NCBI GenBank assembly: GCA_035533015.1
Contig: DATLUQ010000051.1
Location: 124,001 to 188,000, forward strand
Length of the DNA: 64,000 nt
From: Gemmatimonadaceae bacterium
GTDB taxonomy: Bacteria; Gemmatimonadota; Gemmatimonadetes; Gemmatimonadales; Gemmatimonadaceae
Reading direction: 5' to 3'
Under the pieces are notes generated by a model, which saw only the letters and a list, made by a program, of their open reading frames with translations, did not search any database and was not told the origin of the DNA. Shown one piece after another: positions 8,923 through 16,754 of the stretch; within the stretch, counting starts at the first letter, position 1; every line of letters begins with the position of its first letter. A program made the position numbers and the translations under genes.

Positions 8923-10271
8923 GAAATGCGCCGCAACGCTTGGGCGACGGCCTCCACGATCTCATCGATCTGTTCGGTGGTTACAATGAGCGGTGGGGAG
9001 AGCGCGATGTTGTCGCCGGCGACGCGCACGAGCACGCCGTGCTCCAGGCAGTCGAGGAACGCGTCGAACGCTCGCGCGCCCGGCTTCCCGTCGCGCGGCC
9101 GGAGTTCCACCGCCCCCACGAGGCCGACGTTGCGCACGTCGATCACGTGCCGAGCGTCGTCCAGCCGATGGATGGCGTCAGCCCAGTAGGGCGCGAGTTC
9201 GGCGGAACGCGCGAACAGTCCTTCGCGTTCGTACAGATCGAGCGTGGCGAGCCCCGCCGCGCAGGCCAGGGGATGACCGGAATAGGTGTAGCCGTGGAAG
9301 AGTTCGATGCCATCGGGCGCCGCGTCCACGATCGCATCGTGGATGCGTGTGCGGACGGCCACGGCGCCCATCGGCACGGCGGCGTTGGTGATGCCTTTGG
9401 CCATCGTGATCATGTCCGGAGTCACGCCGAACTGTTGTGCGGCGAATGGGGCGCCGAGCCGGCCGAACCCCGTGATCACCTCGTCGAAGATCAGCAGAAT
9501 ACCGTGTTGGTCGCAGAGGTCGCGCAGCCGTTCGAGGTAGCCCTTGGGCGGCACGAGTACACCCGTGGAACCGGCCATCGGCTCGACGATCACCGCGGCG
9601 ATGGCGCGGGACCCGTGCGAGGCGATGAGCGTCTGGAGCGCATCGGCGAGGTGCGCGCCCCACGCCGGCTGCCCGCGGCTGAACGCGTTATGCGCCAAGT
9701 CGTGGGTATCGGGCAGGTGGTCGACGTTGGGCAGTAGCTGGCCTTCGAATTGACGGCGGTTGGCAGGGATGCCTCCCACCGACGTCCCGCCGAACCCCAC
9801 GCCATGGTAGCCGCGCTGGCGTCCCACGAACCAGAGGCGCTCCGGTTCCCGGCGCGCCCTCCAGTATGCGAGGGCGATCTTGAGCGCGGTGTCCACGGCT
9901 TCCGACCCCGAGTTCGTGAAGAACACGCGGTTCAGGTCGTCGGGAGTAAGAGCGGCCACGCGGCGGGCGAGTTCGAACGCCAACGGGTGGCCCATCTGGA
10001 ATCCCGGCGCGTAGTCGAGTGTGGCGGCCTGCTCGGCGATCGCGCGTACAATTGACTCGCGCGCGTGGCCCGCATTCACACACCAGAGGCCAGCCGTGCC
10101 GTCGAGTACACGGTGTCCGTCGGCCGCCACGTAGTGCATATCCTTGGCCGAGACGAGGAGGCGCGGCGCCCGCTTGAAGGCGCGGTTGGCGGTGAAGGGC
10201 ATCCACTGTTCATCCAGCGACAGGGACGAGCCGGGGGCGATCGGATCTGCGGACGGAGGGCGAATCGACAT
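8919..10271 (-). CDS. Class III aminotransferase, beta-alanine/omega-amino acid:pyruvate type
   Basis: This PLP enzyme moves the terminal amino group of an omega-amino acid such as beta-alanine to pyruvate. Class III signatures include FFTNSGSEAVDTALKIA, the IIFDEV-like segment LLIFDEVITGFGR and the PLP lysine in MAKGITNAAVPMGA. The early motif LDEQWMPFTANRAFK and the DGTAGLWCVNAGH segment are characteristic of beta-alanine--pyruvate transaminases. I took the ATG giving MSIRPPSADP (450 residues), which matches family length. A frame extends 26 codons further upstream without a convincing start. It is first in a minus-strand run with the AlkA-like and M20 genes. Substrate choice is inferred from motif similarity only. 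Confidence 0.88.
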   Translation of the reverse strand: MSIRPPSADPIAPGSSLSLDEQWMPFTANRAFKRAPRLLVSAKDMHYVAADGHRVLDGTAGLWCVNAGHARESIVRAIAEQAATLDYAPGFQMGHPLAFELARRVAALTPDDLNRVFFTNSGSEAVDTALKIALAYWRARREPERLWFVGRQRGYHGVGFGGTSVGGIPANRRQFEGQLLPNVDHLPDTHDLAHNAFSRGQPAWGAHLADALQTLIASHGSRAIAAVIVEPMAGSTGVLVPPKGYLERLRDLCDQHGILLIFDEVITGFGRLGAPFAAQQFGVTPDMITMAKGITNAAVPMGAVAVRTRIHDAIVDAAPDGIELFHGYTYSGHPLACAAGLATLDLYEREGLFARSAELAPYWADAIHRLDDARHVIDVRNVGLVGAVELRPRDGKPGARAFDAFLDCLEHGVLVRVAGDNIALSPPLIVTTEQIDEIVEAVAQALRRIS

Positions 10272-10361
10272 CGAAGCGGTCGAGGCGGTGTACGAGAGGG
10301 GGCTCCCTGGACGGAGCCGAAGCCGGATGGTACTACTGAACCACGTCACTCACCAGCGAAT

Positions 10362-10583
10362 ATGAGCCGCGGACCATCGAAGGGCGAGCGCAACCCAGAC
10401 GACGACACACTGCGCAAACGGCTGGAAAGGATCCAGCGCGAGAAGAGGCCGGGTGTGCGGTGGAAACTGTCGCGCCACACCGCCGAACAGGCGCTGATGG
10501 CGATCTCCGAGACGGTGCTCCGGCCGCCATACCGCCGGTCGGCCAAGAGCCGGCGGCGTAAACGCACGAAGCGATTGCTGTAG
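10362..10583 (+). CDS. Small basic hypothetical protein
   Basis: This is a possible 73-residue, strongly basic cytoplasmic protein ending in SAKSRRRKRTKRLL. The N-terminal half is charged (DDDTLRKRLERIQREKR) and the centre has a short helix (AEQALMAISETVL). I see no recognisable domain and no clear ribosome site before the ATG. Codon use is compatible with its neighbours, but at this size in GC-rich DNA it could be spurious. The basic tail would suit nucleic-acid or ribosome binding; that is a guess. Confidence 0.4.
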   Translation: MSRGPSKGERNPDDDTLRKRLERIQREKRPGVRWKLSRHTAEQALMAISETVLRPPYRRSAKSRRRKRTKRLL

Positions 10584-10596
10584 CCGGCGCTGCGCG

Positions 10597-10935
10597 CTAC
10601 GGGCCGACCGTCACCGTGAGGGCGCCGTTGGCGCCGGCCACGGAGGCGGAAATCTGGGCTCGGCCTGCCGCGAGTCCCGCGACCAGCCCGTTGCTGTCCA
10701 CCCGGGCGACTGACGGAGCGGCCGAGGTCCACGCCACGGTCAGCCCGCCCACCACGTTCCCGTGCGCGTCGTATGCGGTGGCGGTGAGTTGGACGGTCTG
10801 GCCGACCGCGAGCGTGGGGTTGCTCGGTCCCAGGGAAACCGATCGCACTTCAGGGGTCGCGGGCCCGCTCGGGCTGCCACGGTAGCTGCACGCGACCGCG
10901 CCGAGAGCGAGGGCGAGAAACAACCGGCGGATCAT
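10597..10935 (-). CDS. Small lipoprotein with bacterial Ig-like (BIG2-type) domain
   Basis: This is a 112-residue exported protein. The start is the ATG giving MIRRLFLALALGAVACS: a positively charged n-region, a short hydrophobic core and a Cys that can serve as a lipidation site, although Ala at -3 is a weak lipobox. The rest is a single immunoglobulin-like fold of the BIG2 class, with VGQTVQLTATAYDAHGN and PSVARVDSNGLVAGLAAG. Such domains usually mediate adhesion or spacing on cell-surface proteins; a solitary one is of unknown use. It follows the heme-type membrane protein gene by 45 nt on the same strand. Confidence 0.8.
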   Translation of the reverse strand: MIRRLFLALALGAVACSYRGSPSGPATPEVRSVSLGPSNPTLAVGQTVQLTATAYDAHGNVVGGLTVAWTSAAPSVARVDSNGLVAGLAAGRAQISASVAGANGALTVTVGP

Positions 10936-10980
10936 GCAGGAAATGTTCGACATTCCTGCCCCGAGCGGAAGTACCGGGCG

Positions 10981-11649
10981 TCACGCCGCCCGGGCGGCGG
11001 TGTGGACCGCGCGGTGCTCCTCCCGGCGGCGGATTCCCCAGCGTAGGCGGTACAGCGCGAGGGCGAGCACCAGGAGCGCGCAGATCTCGACCAGCACCTT
11101 CTCTCCGTCCAGATAGTCGATCGGTCGGTCCTTGAGCGTCGGGTCGGTGAGAAGCCCGTGCGCGTAAAACAGCGCGGCGGTGACGTAGGTGAGCAAGTGG
11201 AGCAGCTTCCACCGTCGGCGTCCGATCTCCACCCGGTAGTACGAACTGATGACCACCAGACAGAGGATGTAGAGCGCCGCTGCGCCGATCGTATTGATCC
11301 ACGGCTGCTTGGGGCCGTCAACCGGATAGACGAGGTCGATGAACCGGAACGCCGGCGTCTTCACGGCCAGGAGCAGTACGGCGTGGAGGACGGCCAGGGC
11401 CAACGCGAGGTACGCGTTCCAATTGTGGAGCTTGAAATAGTTGAAACGCCGGTGCGGCCAATGGGTCCACGGGTTGTAATGCATGGAGAGCAGCAACCCG
11501 AGCAGTAGATTCGTGGTGAGCAGACACAGCGCCACGAGGGCGACGTCGCTCGACAGATCGAGTGGTGTCACGGCGGAGAGCGGCTGACGGCGATGGGCGG
11601 ACGAAGAAGGGGGCGAGGCAGGTGATCGCGAACGGCCCCAATTGCTCAA
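10981..11649 (-). CDS. Ferric reductase-like / cytochrome b-type membrane protein
   Basis: This inner-membrane protein has about five or six hydrophobic helices. Paired histidines in neighbouring helices (FNYFKLHNWNAYLALALAVLH and WKLLHLLTYVTAALFYAHGLL) are placed as heme b ligands of the ferric reductase/MsrQ-like transmembrane fold. There is no flavin or NAD domain, so electrons would come from or go to a separate protein. The true start may be an internal GTG at VTPLDLSSD, because the first ~27 residues (SRSPASPPSSSAHRRQP) are low complexity. It probably shares a transcript with the small membrane protein upstream and the Ig-like lipoprotein downstream. Confidence 0.72.
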   Translation of the reverse strand: MSNWGRSRSPASPPSSSAHRRQPLSAVTPLDLSSDVALVALCLLTTNLLLGLLLSMHYNPWTHWPHRRFNYFKLHNWNAYLALALAVLHAVLLLAVKTPAFRFIDLVYPVDGPKQPWINTIGAAALYILCLVVISSYYRVEIGRRRWKLLHLLTYVTAALFYAHGLLTDPTLKDRPIDYLDGEKVLVEICALLVLALALYRLRWGIRRREEHRAVHTAARAA

Positions 11650-11682
11650 CGCGCGAGCGCCCGGGAGCGCTGGCGGACTGGG

Positions 11683-11844
11683 CTACCCGGTCAGGTTGTT
11701 GCTGGCCTTGACGGCGTAATAGGCGCCCACACCACCCGCGATCGTGCTCACGAAGAATGCGGTCATGAAGCCCAGTTTGACGGCCGCATACCAGCCGACG
11801 GTGCTGCCGACGAACATGCCGATGGTCCCGAACAACTTCTTCAT
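11683..11844 (-). CDS. 53-residue membrane protein
   Basis: A very short protein beginning MKKLFGTIGMFVGSTVGWY. It consists of two glycine-rich hydrophobic helices separated by a short turn and ends in VKASNNLTG. A GAGAGG-like ribosome site precedes the ATG. A longer frame exists upstream but its extra residues are arginine-rich and unconvincing. The glycine spacing recalls small membrane proteins that pack as helical hairpins. Function unknown; it lies 33 nt upstream of the heme-type membrane protein on the same strand. Confidence 0.7.
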   Translation of the reverse strand: MKKLFGTIGMFVGSTVGWYAAVKLGFMTAFFVSTIAGGVGAYYAVKASNNLTG

Positions 11845-11986
11845 GCGCCTCTCGCTTGAGGAGTCTCCGTTGAACGACCGTTTGAGGGCGGCGCAGGTCA
11901 CGGATTCGGACAAAGTCCACCGTTGCCGGGAACGCGGCGCCGCCGCAGACAGGCAGCGCCCGCGGGCGTCTCGGCCCCATGGGGAT

Positions 11987-12073
11987 TGCCGCAAGCTTTC
12001 GGTTCCCCCGGTGCGGCAGTAAGCTCCACGAGCGCCAGCCGCTCGCGACGGGCTCCCTCTCCGGCGGGAGTCC
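11987..12073. other. Structured intergenic element A (shares a 12-nt core with the 46.1-kb element)
   Basis: In the 270-bp divergent spacer between the 53-residue membrane protein and the DUF502 gene, three helices can be drawn. They are TGCCGCA/TGCGGCA (11987-11993 with 12012-12018), CGAGCG/CGCTCG around CCAGC (12029-12045), and CTCCC/GGGAG with a bulge and two more pairs (12051-12073). The core GCGACGGGCTCC at 12045-12056 recurs exactly at 46109-46120. In both places it sits just 3' of a hairpin and is followed by GGCGGG. It could be a regulatory RNA, a DNA repeat or coincidence in GC-rich DNA. Confidence 0.3.
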
Positions 12074-12114
12074 GTTTCACATCCCGGCCGGCTCCTCTCC
12101 TTCCGCGTGCCGCC

Positions 12115-12666
12115 ATGTCACGACTGCTGAACTACTTCCTCAAGGGGCTGATCGTCACAGCCCCCGTGTTCATCACGATCTACATCTGCTACGTGATCTT
12201 CACGACGATCGACAGCTGGCTGGGGCTGCCGATCCCCGGTGCGGGATTCGTGGTCTCGATCCTGCTGATCACGCTTGTCGGATTCACGGCGCAAACGTTC
12301 GCCAGCCGCGTCCTGCTCACGGGGCTGGATTCGTTGTTCAACCGTCTGCCGTTCGTGCGTCTGCTCTATTCGAGCACGCGCGATCTGCTGAATGCGTTCG
12401 TGGGTGAACAGCGGCGCTTCGACAAGCCGGTGCTGGTCACGCTGGCTGGCGGCACGGGCGCGCGCGTGTTCGGATTTCTCACGCAGGAATCGGTGGACAA
12501 CTTCGGCGTTGCCGACTCGGTGACGGTATACGTGCCACAGTCCTATGGTTTCGCTGGCAACCTCGTGGTGTTCCCCGCGGCACAGGTGCACCGCCTCGAC
12601 GCCGACAGCGCCCACGTGATGGCATTCATTATTTCCGGCGGTGTGACCAAAGTGCCAGAACGCTGA
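12115..12666 (+). CDS. DUF502 family membrane protein
   Basis: This is a 183-residue member of the DUF502 family of uncharacterised inner-membrane proteins. It has two N-terminal hydrophobic helices (GLIVTAPVFITIYICYVIF and FVVSILLITLVGFTAQTFA) followed by a soluble domain with the family segment PFVRLLYSSTRDLLNAF and the VTVYVPQSYGFAGNLVVFP strand. The start is the ATG giving MSRLLNYFLKGLIVT, which matches relatives; the frame is open further upstream through the structured spacer. No biochemical role is established for the family. It is monocistronic here. Confidence 0.88.
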   Translation: MSRLLNYFLKGLIVTAPVFITIYICYVIFTTIDSWLGLPIPGAGFVVSILLITLVGFTAQTFASRVLLTGLDSLFNRLPFVRLLYSSTRDLLNAFVGEQRRFDKPVLVTLAGGTGARVFGFLTQESVDNFGVADSVTVYVPQSYGFAGNLVVFPAAQVHRLDADSAHVMAFIISGGVTKVPER

Positions 12667-12671
12667 GCCAG

Positions 12672-13754
12672 CTAGTGCGAGGTGCCGGACCGGCCGAGGG
12701 CCCGCCGCGGGGCTCCGGCCCACCGTCCCAGCCGTCCGTGCGGACCGGAAGCCGCCCAGAACGCACCGTGCACGCGCACGGCGTCGAGCGGAAGCGTATC
12801 GACGGCGATCCAGGACTCGCCGCCGTCGGAGGAGAGCGCGGTGCCGGCCAACCCGACGGCGATGAGATCGTTCGCGGTGCCGGCGTAGCTGACGCCTGAG
12901 AGATACGCCGGCACGAGCGGACCATGCGCCGCCCGCCACGTGCGCCCGCCGTCGTCGGTGATCGCCGCGTTCGCCGTCTGGCCGTGGGGTGCGGTGTAGT
13001 CGCCGCCGACGGCCACTCCGTGCGTTGCATCACGGAACGCGAGCGAGAAGATCCCCGACGCCGAGCTGCCGGCATGCACCGGCGTGTCGCTCACCGTCCA
13101 GGTACGTCCGCGGTCGCGGGAGTGGAACACCCGTGCGCGCGGGCCGCCGCCCGTGCCGATCCACACGTCGTCGGCGCCCCACACGACCATGCACGTCCCG
13201 CTGGCGGCGAAGGCCGCCTCACCAGGCAGTGTGGGAGGCAGCGCTGCCGGCGGAACGCGAGTCCAGGTCATGCCGCCATCGTCGGTGGTGAGCAGATAGA
13301 ATGTGCCGTCCACCGGGTCGCTCTGCGCGATGCCGTGCCGTGAATCCCAGAACGCCAGGGCGTCGAGAAACACGCCCTTTCGATCAGTTGCGTACACCGC
13401 CGACCAACTGGCGCCGCCGTCGGTCGTTCGAAAGATGCGCGCCTGTCCCGCCTCGGCGGGGCCGGCGCTTGCCGTCACCGCCACGTCGGCGCCGAGTCCG
13501 ACGATCGAACGGAGGTCGAGCGAATCGGCCGCCGGAACCCCGCGCAGTGTCCACGTGGCGCCGCCGTCGGTGGTGCGCGCCACCGTTCCGTGCGTCCCAC
13601 TCGCCCACGCCACGGTTCCATCCACGACACTCAGCCCGCGGAATTCCGCGCGTGTGGCAAGCGGTGCGAGCTGCCACTGGGCGACGGCGGGCGTAGCGAG
13701 CGATACGGCGAGGGCGAGAGTCACTGCGGGTACGCAAGATTTGGCAGGTATCAC
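12672..13754 (-). CDS. Secreted BNR/Ycf48-like beta-propeller protein
   Basis: This exported 360-residue protein is built from repeated BNR (Asp-box) units. A signal peptide (VTLALAVSLATPAVAQ) is followed by repeated Asp-box motifs such as RTTDGGATWTL, RTTDGGASWSA, TTDDGGMTWTR, HSRDRGRTWTV, ITDDGGRTWRA and LSSDGGESWIA. This is the pattern of photosystem-assembly Ycf48-like and sialidase-like propellers. No sialidase arginine triad or RIP motif is apparent, so I call it a propeller of unknown ligand. The start overlaps the preceding small membrane protein gene by 4 bp. Confidence 0.85.
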   Translation of the reverse strand: MIPAKSCVPAVTLALAVSLATPAVAQWQLAPLATRAEFRGLSVVDGTVAWASGTHGTVARTTDGGATWTLRGVPAADSLDLRSIVGLGADVAVTASAGPAEAGQARIFRTTDGGASWSAVYATDRKGVFLDALAFWDSRHGIAQSDPVDGTFYLLTTDDGGMTWTRVPPAALPPTLPGEAAFAASGTCMVVWGADDVWIGTGGGPRARVFHSRDRGRTWTVSDTPVHAGSSASGIFSLAFRDATHGVAVGGDYTAPHGQTANAAITDDGGRTWRAAHGPLVPAYLSGVSYAGTANDLIAVGLAGTALSSDGGESWIAVDTLPLDAVRVHGAFWAASGPHGRLGRWAGAPRRALGRSGTSH

Positions 13755-14044
13755 GGCGGCGGCTCCTGCAGATGGTGTGAAGGGCCGGCGGGTTCTCCCG
13801 CGGGCGGCGTAAATTCAGGAAACGGCGCCCCGGCATCGGGTCCGATCTCGTCGAGGCCGAGGATGTCGTGGGCGCGCCATGCCACGTAGAAAAAGCCGAG
13901 CGATGCCGTGACGGCACCCACGCCTCGCATCCAGTGCCGGTGGTGGAGAATGAAGAAGAACGACACCCCAACGGGGAGAAAGATGGCCCCGAACAGCGCG
14001 CTCATCGCACGCAGCATGCAGCCCGGTTGGCTCAGGCGAGACAT
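13751..14044 (-). CDS. Small membrane protein, hypothetical
   Basis: This 97-residue protein has two predicted transmembrane helices (FGAIFLPVGVSFFFILH and GVGAVTASLGFFYVAW) and a proline-rich C-terminal tail. The start could be the first Met or an internal one (MLRAMSALF or MSALF). The stop overlaps the start of the beta-propeller gene by 4 bp, so it is likely translated with it and may serve the same envelope process. I recognise no family. Confidence 0.65.
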   Translation of the reverse strand: MSRLSQPGCMLRAMSALFGAIFLPVGVSFFFILHHRHWMRGVGAVTASLGFFYVAWRAHDILGLDEIGPDAGAPFPEFTPPAGEPAGPSHHLQEPPP

Positions 14045-14155
14045 GAGGGGGGGGTCCGCATAGCCAAATCTTTCCGCGGGGCGCGCCGCGGAGCAAGCGG
14101 GTTGCGGGTGGTGCGGCGGAGCCGCTAGCGTGAGGGGTCCCCAGCCCGGTCACGT

Positions 14156-15103
14156 ATGCTCGATTATTCCGACATGATCGCCGCCCGCGAGCGCATTGCC
14201 GGATATGTGCACCGCACTCCCACGCTTTCCGCGTCGCGCATTGGCGAGCACGTCGGCGTGCAGGCGTGGCTCAAGTGCGAGGTGCTGCAGAAGACCGGAT
14301 CGTTCAAGGTGCGCGGTGCGCTCAATGCCATCCGCCAACTCACCACTGCCGAGCGGCGGCGGGGTGTGGTGGGTGTCTCGGCGGGCAACCATGCGCAGGC
14401 GCTGGCGTGGGCGGCGCGCGCGGCCGGCACTTCGTGCACCGTCGTCATGCCGAGCGACGCCGTGCAGGCCAAACTCGACGCGACCCGCGGATACGGTGCC
14501 ACGGTGGTGCAGCACCAGTGGGGTTCGGCGATGTTCGACAAAGCGCGTGAGCTGGCGATCGAGCACGGCTACGTCTTCATCCACCCGTTCGATGATCCCC
14601 GCGTGGTCGCCGGGCAGGGCACGGTGGGGATGGAAATTCTCGAGGATCTTCCCGAGGTCGATGCGATCGTCGTTCCCGTGGGCGGCGGCGGACTGTTGGC
14701 GGGCATCGCGATCGCGGCCAAGCATCTCAAGCCGTCGGTCAAGGTTTTCGGCGTCGAACCCGTGGGGGCGCAGGCGCTGCGCCGCAGCCTCGATGCGGGG
14801 CGCGTCACGGCAATCGACCGGCCACAGACCATTGCCGACGGGCTCGCGGCCCCGATGACCACCGAGTTGCCACTCACCGTGGCCCAGCGCCACGTGGACG
14901 ACGTGGTCCTGGTCCGTGACGACGAGATCGTCGACGCGATGCGACTGATTCTCAGCTCTGCCAAGCTGCTCGCCGAACCGGCGGGCGCCGCCGGCGTGGC
15001 GGCGCTGATCACAGGCAAGCTCTCCATGCCGGCCAACTCCCGCGTGGTCTGCGTGGTGAGCGGCGGCAATGTGGACGCGGCCCGCCTCAAGGAGCTGCTC
15101 TAA
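14156..15103 (+). CDS. Threonine dehydratase-like PLP enzyme (catabolic type, no ACT domain)
   Basis: This fold-type II PLP enzyme probably deaminates threonine or serine to the 2-keto acid. The PLP lysine is K51 in KTGSFKVRGA, the substrate loop is GVSAGNHAQALA and the phosphate-binding glycine loop is PVGGGGLLAGIA. It has 315 residues and no C-terminal ACT regulatory domain, so it resembles catabolic TdcB-type enzymes or serine/threonine racemases rather than biosynthetic IlvA. It is monocistronic and converges with the TonB-plug gene, whose stop codon overlaps its own (CTAA). Confidence 0.88.
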   Translation: MLDYSDMIAARERIAGYVHRTPTLSASRIGEHVGVQAWLKCEVLQKTGSFKVRGALNAIRQLTTAERRRGVVGVSAGNHAQALAWAARAAGTSCTVVMPSDAVQAKLDATRGYGATVVQHQWGSAMFDKARELAIEHGYVFIHPFDDPRVVAGQGTVGMEILEDLPEVDAIVVPVGGGGLLAGIAIAAKHLKPSVKVFGVEPVGAQALRRSLDAGRVTAIDRPQTIADGLAAPMTTELPLTVAQRHVDDVVLVRDDEIVDAMRLILSSAKLLAEPAGAAGVAALITGKLSMPANSRVVCVVSGGNVDAARLKELL

Positions 15104-16527
15104 CGCCCGCCTCCGGTGTTGCGATCGAGCCGCCACTTGGTCCAGGCGACGATCACTACGCATCCGCTCTGACCAGCGAATTGAAATTGCGGTGGGGTGT
15201 CGGCGCCGTGGTAGACCTCAATCGCTCCCACGTCGTAGCCCTGGATGAAGCTGTTGATGTCGCCGGGTGAAACCGACGTCCAAGGGGATCCGTCGACCAC
15301 GTACTGAACGCATCCCCCCATGGGGTTGCGGTTGTCCGTGACGTACGTGTCGTAGCCGGACTGTGAGACGTGGATTCCGGGCACGGCCGTGAGAAGATCC
15401 GTGAACTTGCTCGCCTGCTTCCGGTCGATCGTTTTCTCGTCGAGGTAGAAACCCATGCCGGTCTTCTCGCGCTGCGTGAAGCCCACGGCGTCGAGTCCGC
15501 TCAGCCGCCGCGCCTGGGTGGTCACCGTGGGAAGCATGGCGACCTCCTTTTGCATCTGCAGGGTCACCGTCACCGGCGTGTTGCTCGACAACTCCACCGA
15601 TTGCTCCACCGGCGTGAAACCGATGAACATAGCACGCACGACCTGTGATCCCGACGGGAGGCTGTCGAGTTGGAACGAACCATCGGCCCCGGAATTCACC
15701 GAGTGGAAGGTTCCTTCGAGCTGCACCCGTGCACCGGCTACGGGGAGTCCGGTCGTCCCGAGCACGCGGCCGCGCAGGCTGGCCACCGCCAGCGCGTGGC
15801 GCGGCTGCGGATTGGTATCCCCGGTCGCCACCGTCACCGGCGCGGCCGACGCGACGCTGAGGCTACGCATCTCGAGCACGGACTTGTTGAAGGAAACGGG
15901 AACGTCGCCGCTCTTCAGGCCGGCGTAATTGACCTGGACCTTGCCATCGAAGCTGGCGGGGAGCCCGCAGATGCGGTACGTGCCGTCCTTGCCCGTCGTC
16001 GCTTCGCGCAGACGCGGGATCTTGCTCAGCTTCAGATAGTCGATCTCGTACCACACCACCGAGACGCTGGCGTTGGGGACGGGCAGGCCGGTATCGGCGT
16101 TGTGCACGCGGCCGAACAGCGCGGCAGGGCCACGCGTGAGCCAGGCGGCCGGGCAGAGCATCTTGACGAGTGTCGCTGCCGAGGGTGTGGCCAAGTCGAG
16201 CGTGGCCTGCTTGCCGGCGCTGAACGTGAGCGGCGGAGTCATGAGTTGAATGCCGAGCGAATCGAGAATCGGATGCCCGACGATCAGGCGATGCTGGCCG
16301 GGCGCGACGCTATCGAAATGAAAGTGGCCGTCGTCACCGGCCACGGCGAAAAGTGTGGTGCCCTGGATGGCGATCTCGGCCCGGGCCATCGGTTGGCTCC
16401 GCACGCTGTCGTACGCGATTCCGACTATCGACGCCGGGGCCGTTGGCTGTTGGGCGGCGGTGGGACGGGCGATCACGGCGCCGAACAGCGCGACTGCGGC
16501 GCCGCGAATGATCAAGGCGTGGTTCAT
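15100..16527 (-). CDS. Plug-only TonB receptor-like protein with carboxypeptidase-regulatory repeats
   Basis: This exported protein of about 475 residues has a signal peptide (ALFGAVIARPTAAQ). Three CarboxypepD_reg-type beta-sandwich units follow at roughly residues 33-115, 137-230 and 245-325; the third reads LRGRVLGTTGLPVAGARV. A TonB-dependent receptor plug occupies about 335-460 and includes DLLTAVPGIHVSQSGYDTYV and the closing IEVYHGADTPPQF. The 22-strand barrel that normally follows is absent: the gene stops about 25 residues after the plug. I chose the ATG at MNHALIIRG because a TGGTACAAT box sits 5 nt before it. The protein may act as a periplasmic or surface scaffold, or partner a barrel encoded elsewhere. 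Confidence 0.82.
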   Translation of the reverse strand: MNHALIIRGAAVALFGAVIARPTAAQQPTAPASIVGIAYDSVRSQPMARAEIAIQGTTLFAVAGDDGHFHFDSVAPGQHRLIVGHPILDSLGIQLMTPPLTFSAGKQATLDLATPSAATLVKMLCPAAWLTRGPAALFGRVHNADTGLPVPNASVSVVWYEIDYLKLSKIPRLREATTGKDGTYRICGLPASFDGKVQVNYAGLKSGDVPVSFNKSVLEMRSLSVASAAPVTVATGDTNPQPRHALAVASLRGRVLGTTGLPVAGARVQLEGTFHSVNSGADGSFQLDSLPSGSQVVRAMFIGFTPVEQSVELSSNTPVTVTLQMQKEVAMLPTVTTQARRLSGLDAVGFTQREKTGMGFYLDEKTIDRKQASKFTDLLTAVPGIHVSQSGYDTYVTDNRNPMGGCVQYVVDGSPWTSVSPGDINSFIQGYDVGAIEVYHGADTPPQFQFAGQSGCVVIVAWTKWRLDRNTGGGR

Positions 16528-16532
16528 ACACA

Positions 16533-16541
16533 ATTGTACCA
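16533..16541 (-). promoter_or_regulatory. Extended -10 box for the plug protein (probable leaderless start)
   Basis: On the minus strand the sequence reads TGG-TACAAT (extended -10) followed by TGTGT and then the ATG. The expected transcription start falls on or next to the start codon, so this mRNA is probably leaderless. No convincing -35 hexamer is seen, as is usual for extended -10 promoters. Confidence 0.45.
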
Positions 16542-16754
16542 TGTACGCCGCTCAACGCTCCAGTCCCGAGGCGGTAGCTCGCGAAACGTTGGCGAATCGG
16601 TCACGTCGGGTGTTTCAGCGGCACACATCGGCCAATATGCCCGATGATGTCGCATTTCTAGGGCCATTTCATCGGCCTATGCACTTGCGGCTACAGACCA
16701 GCTATATGACACTAGTTCTCACGGAACGACTTCTCGACCGAAAAGGAGCCGAGA

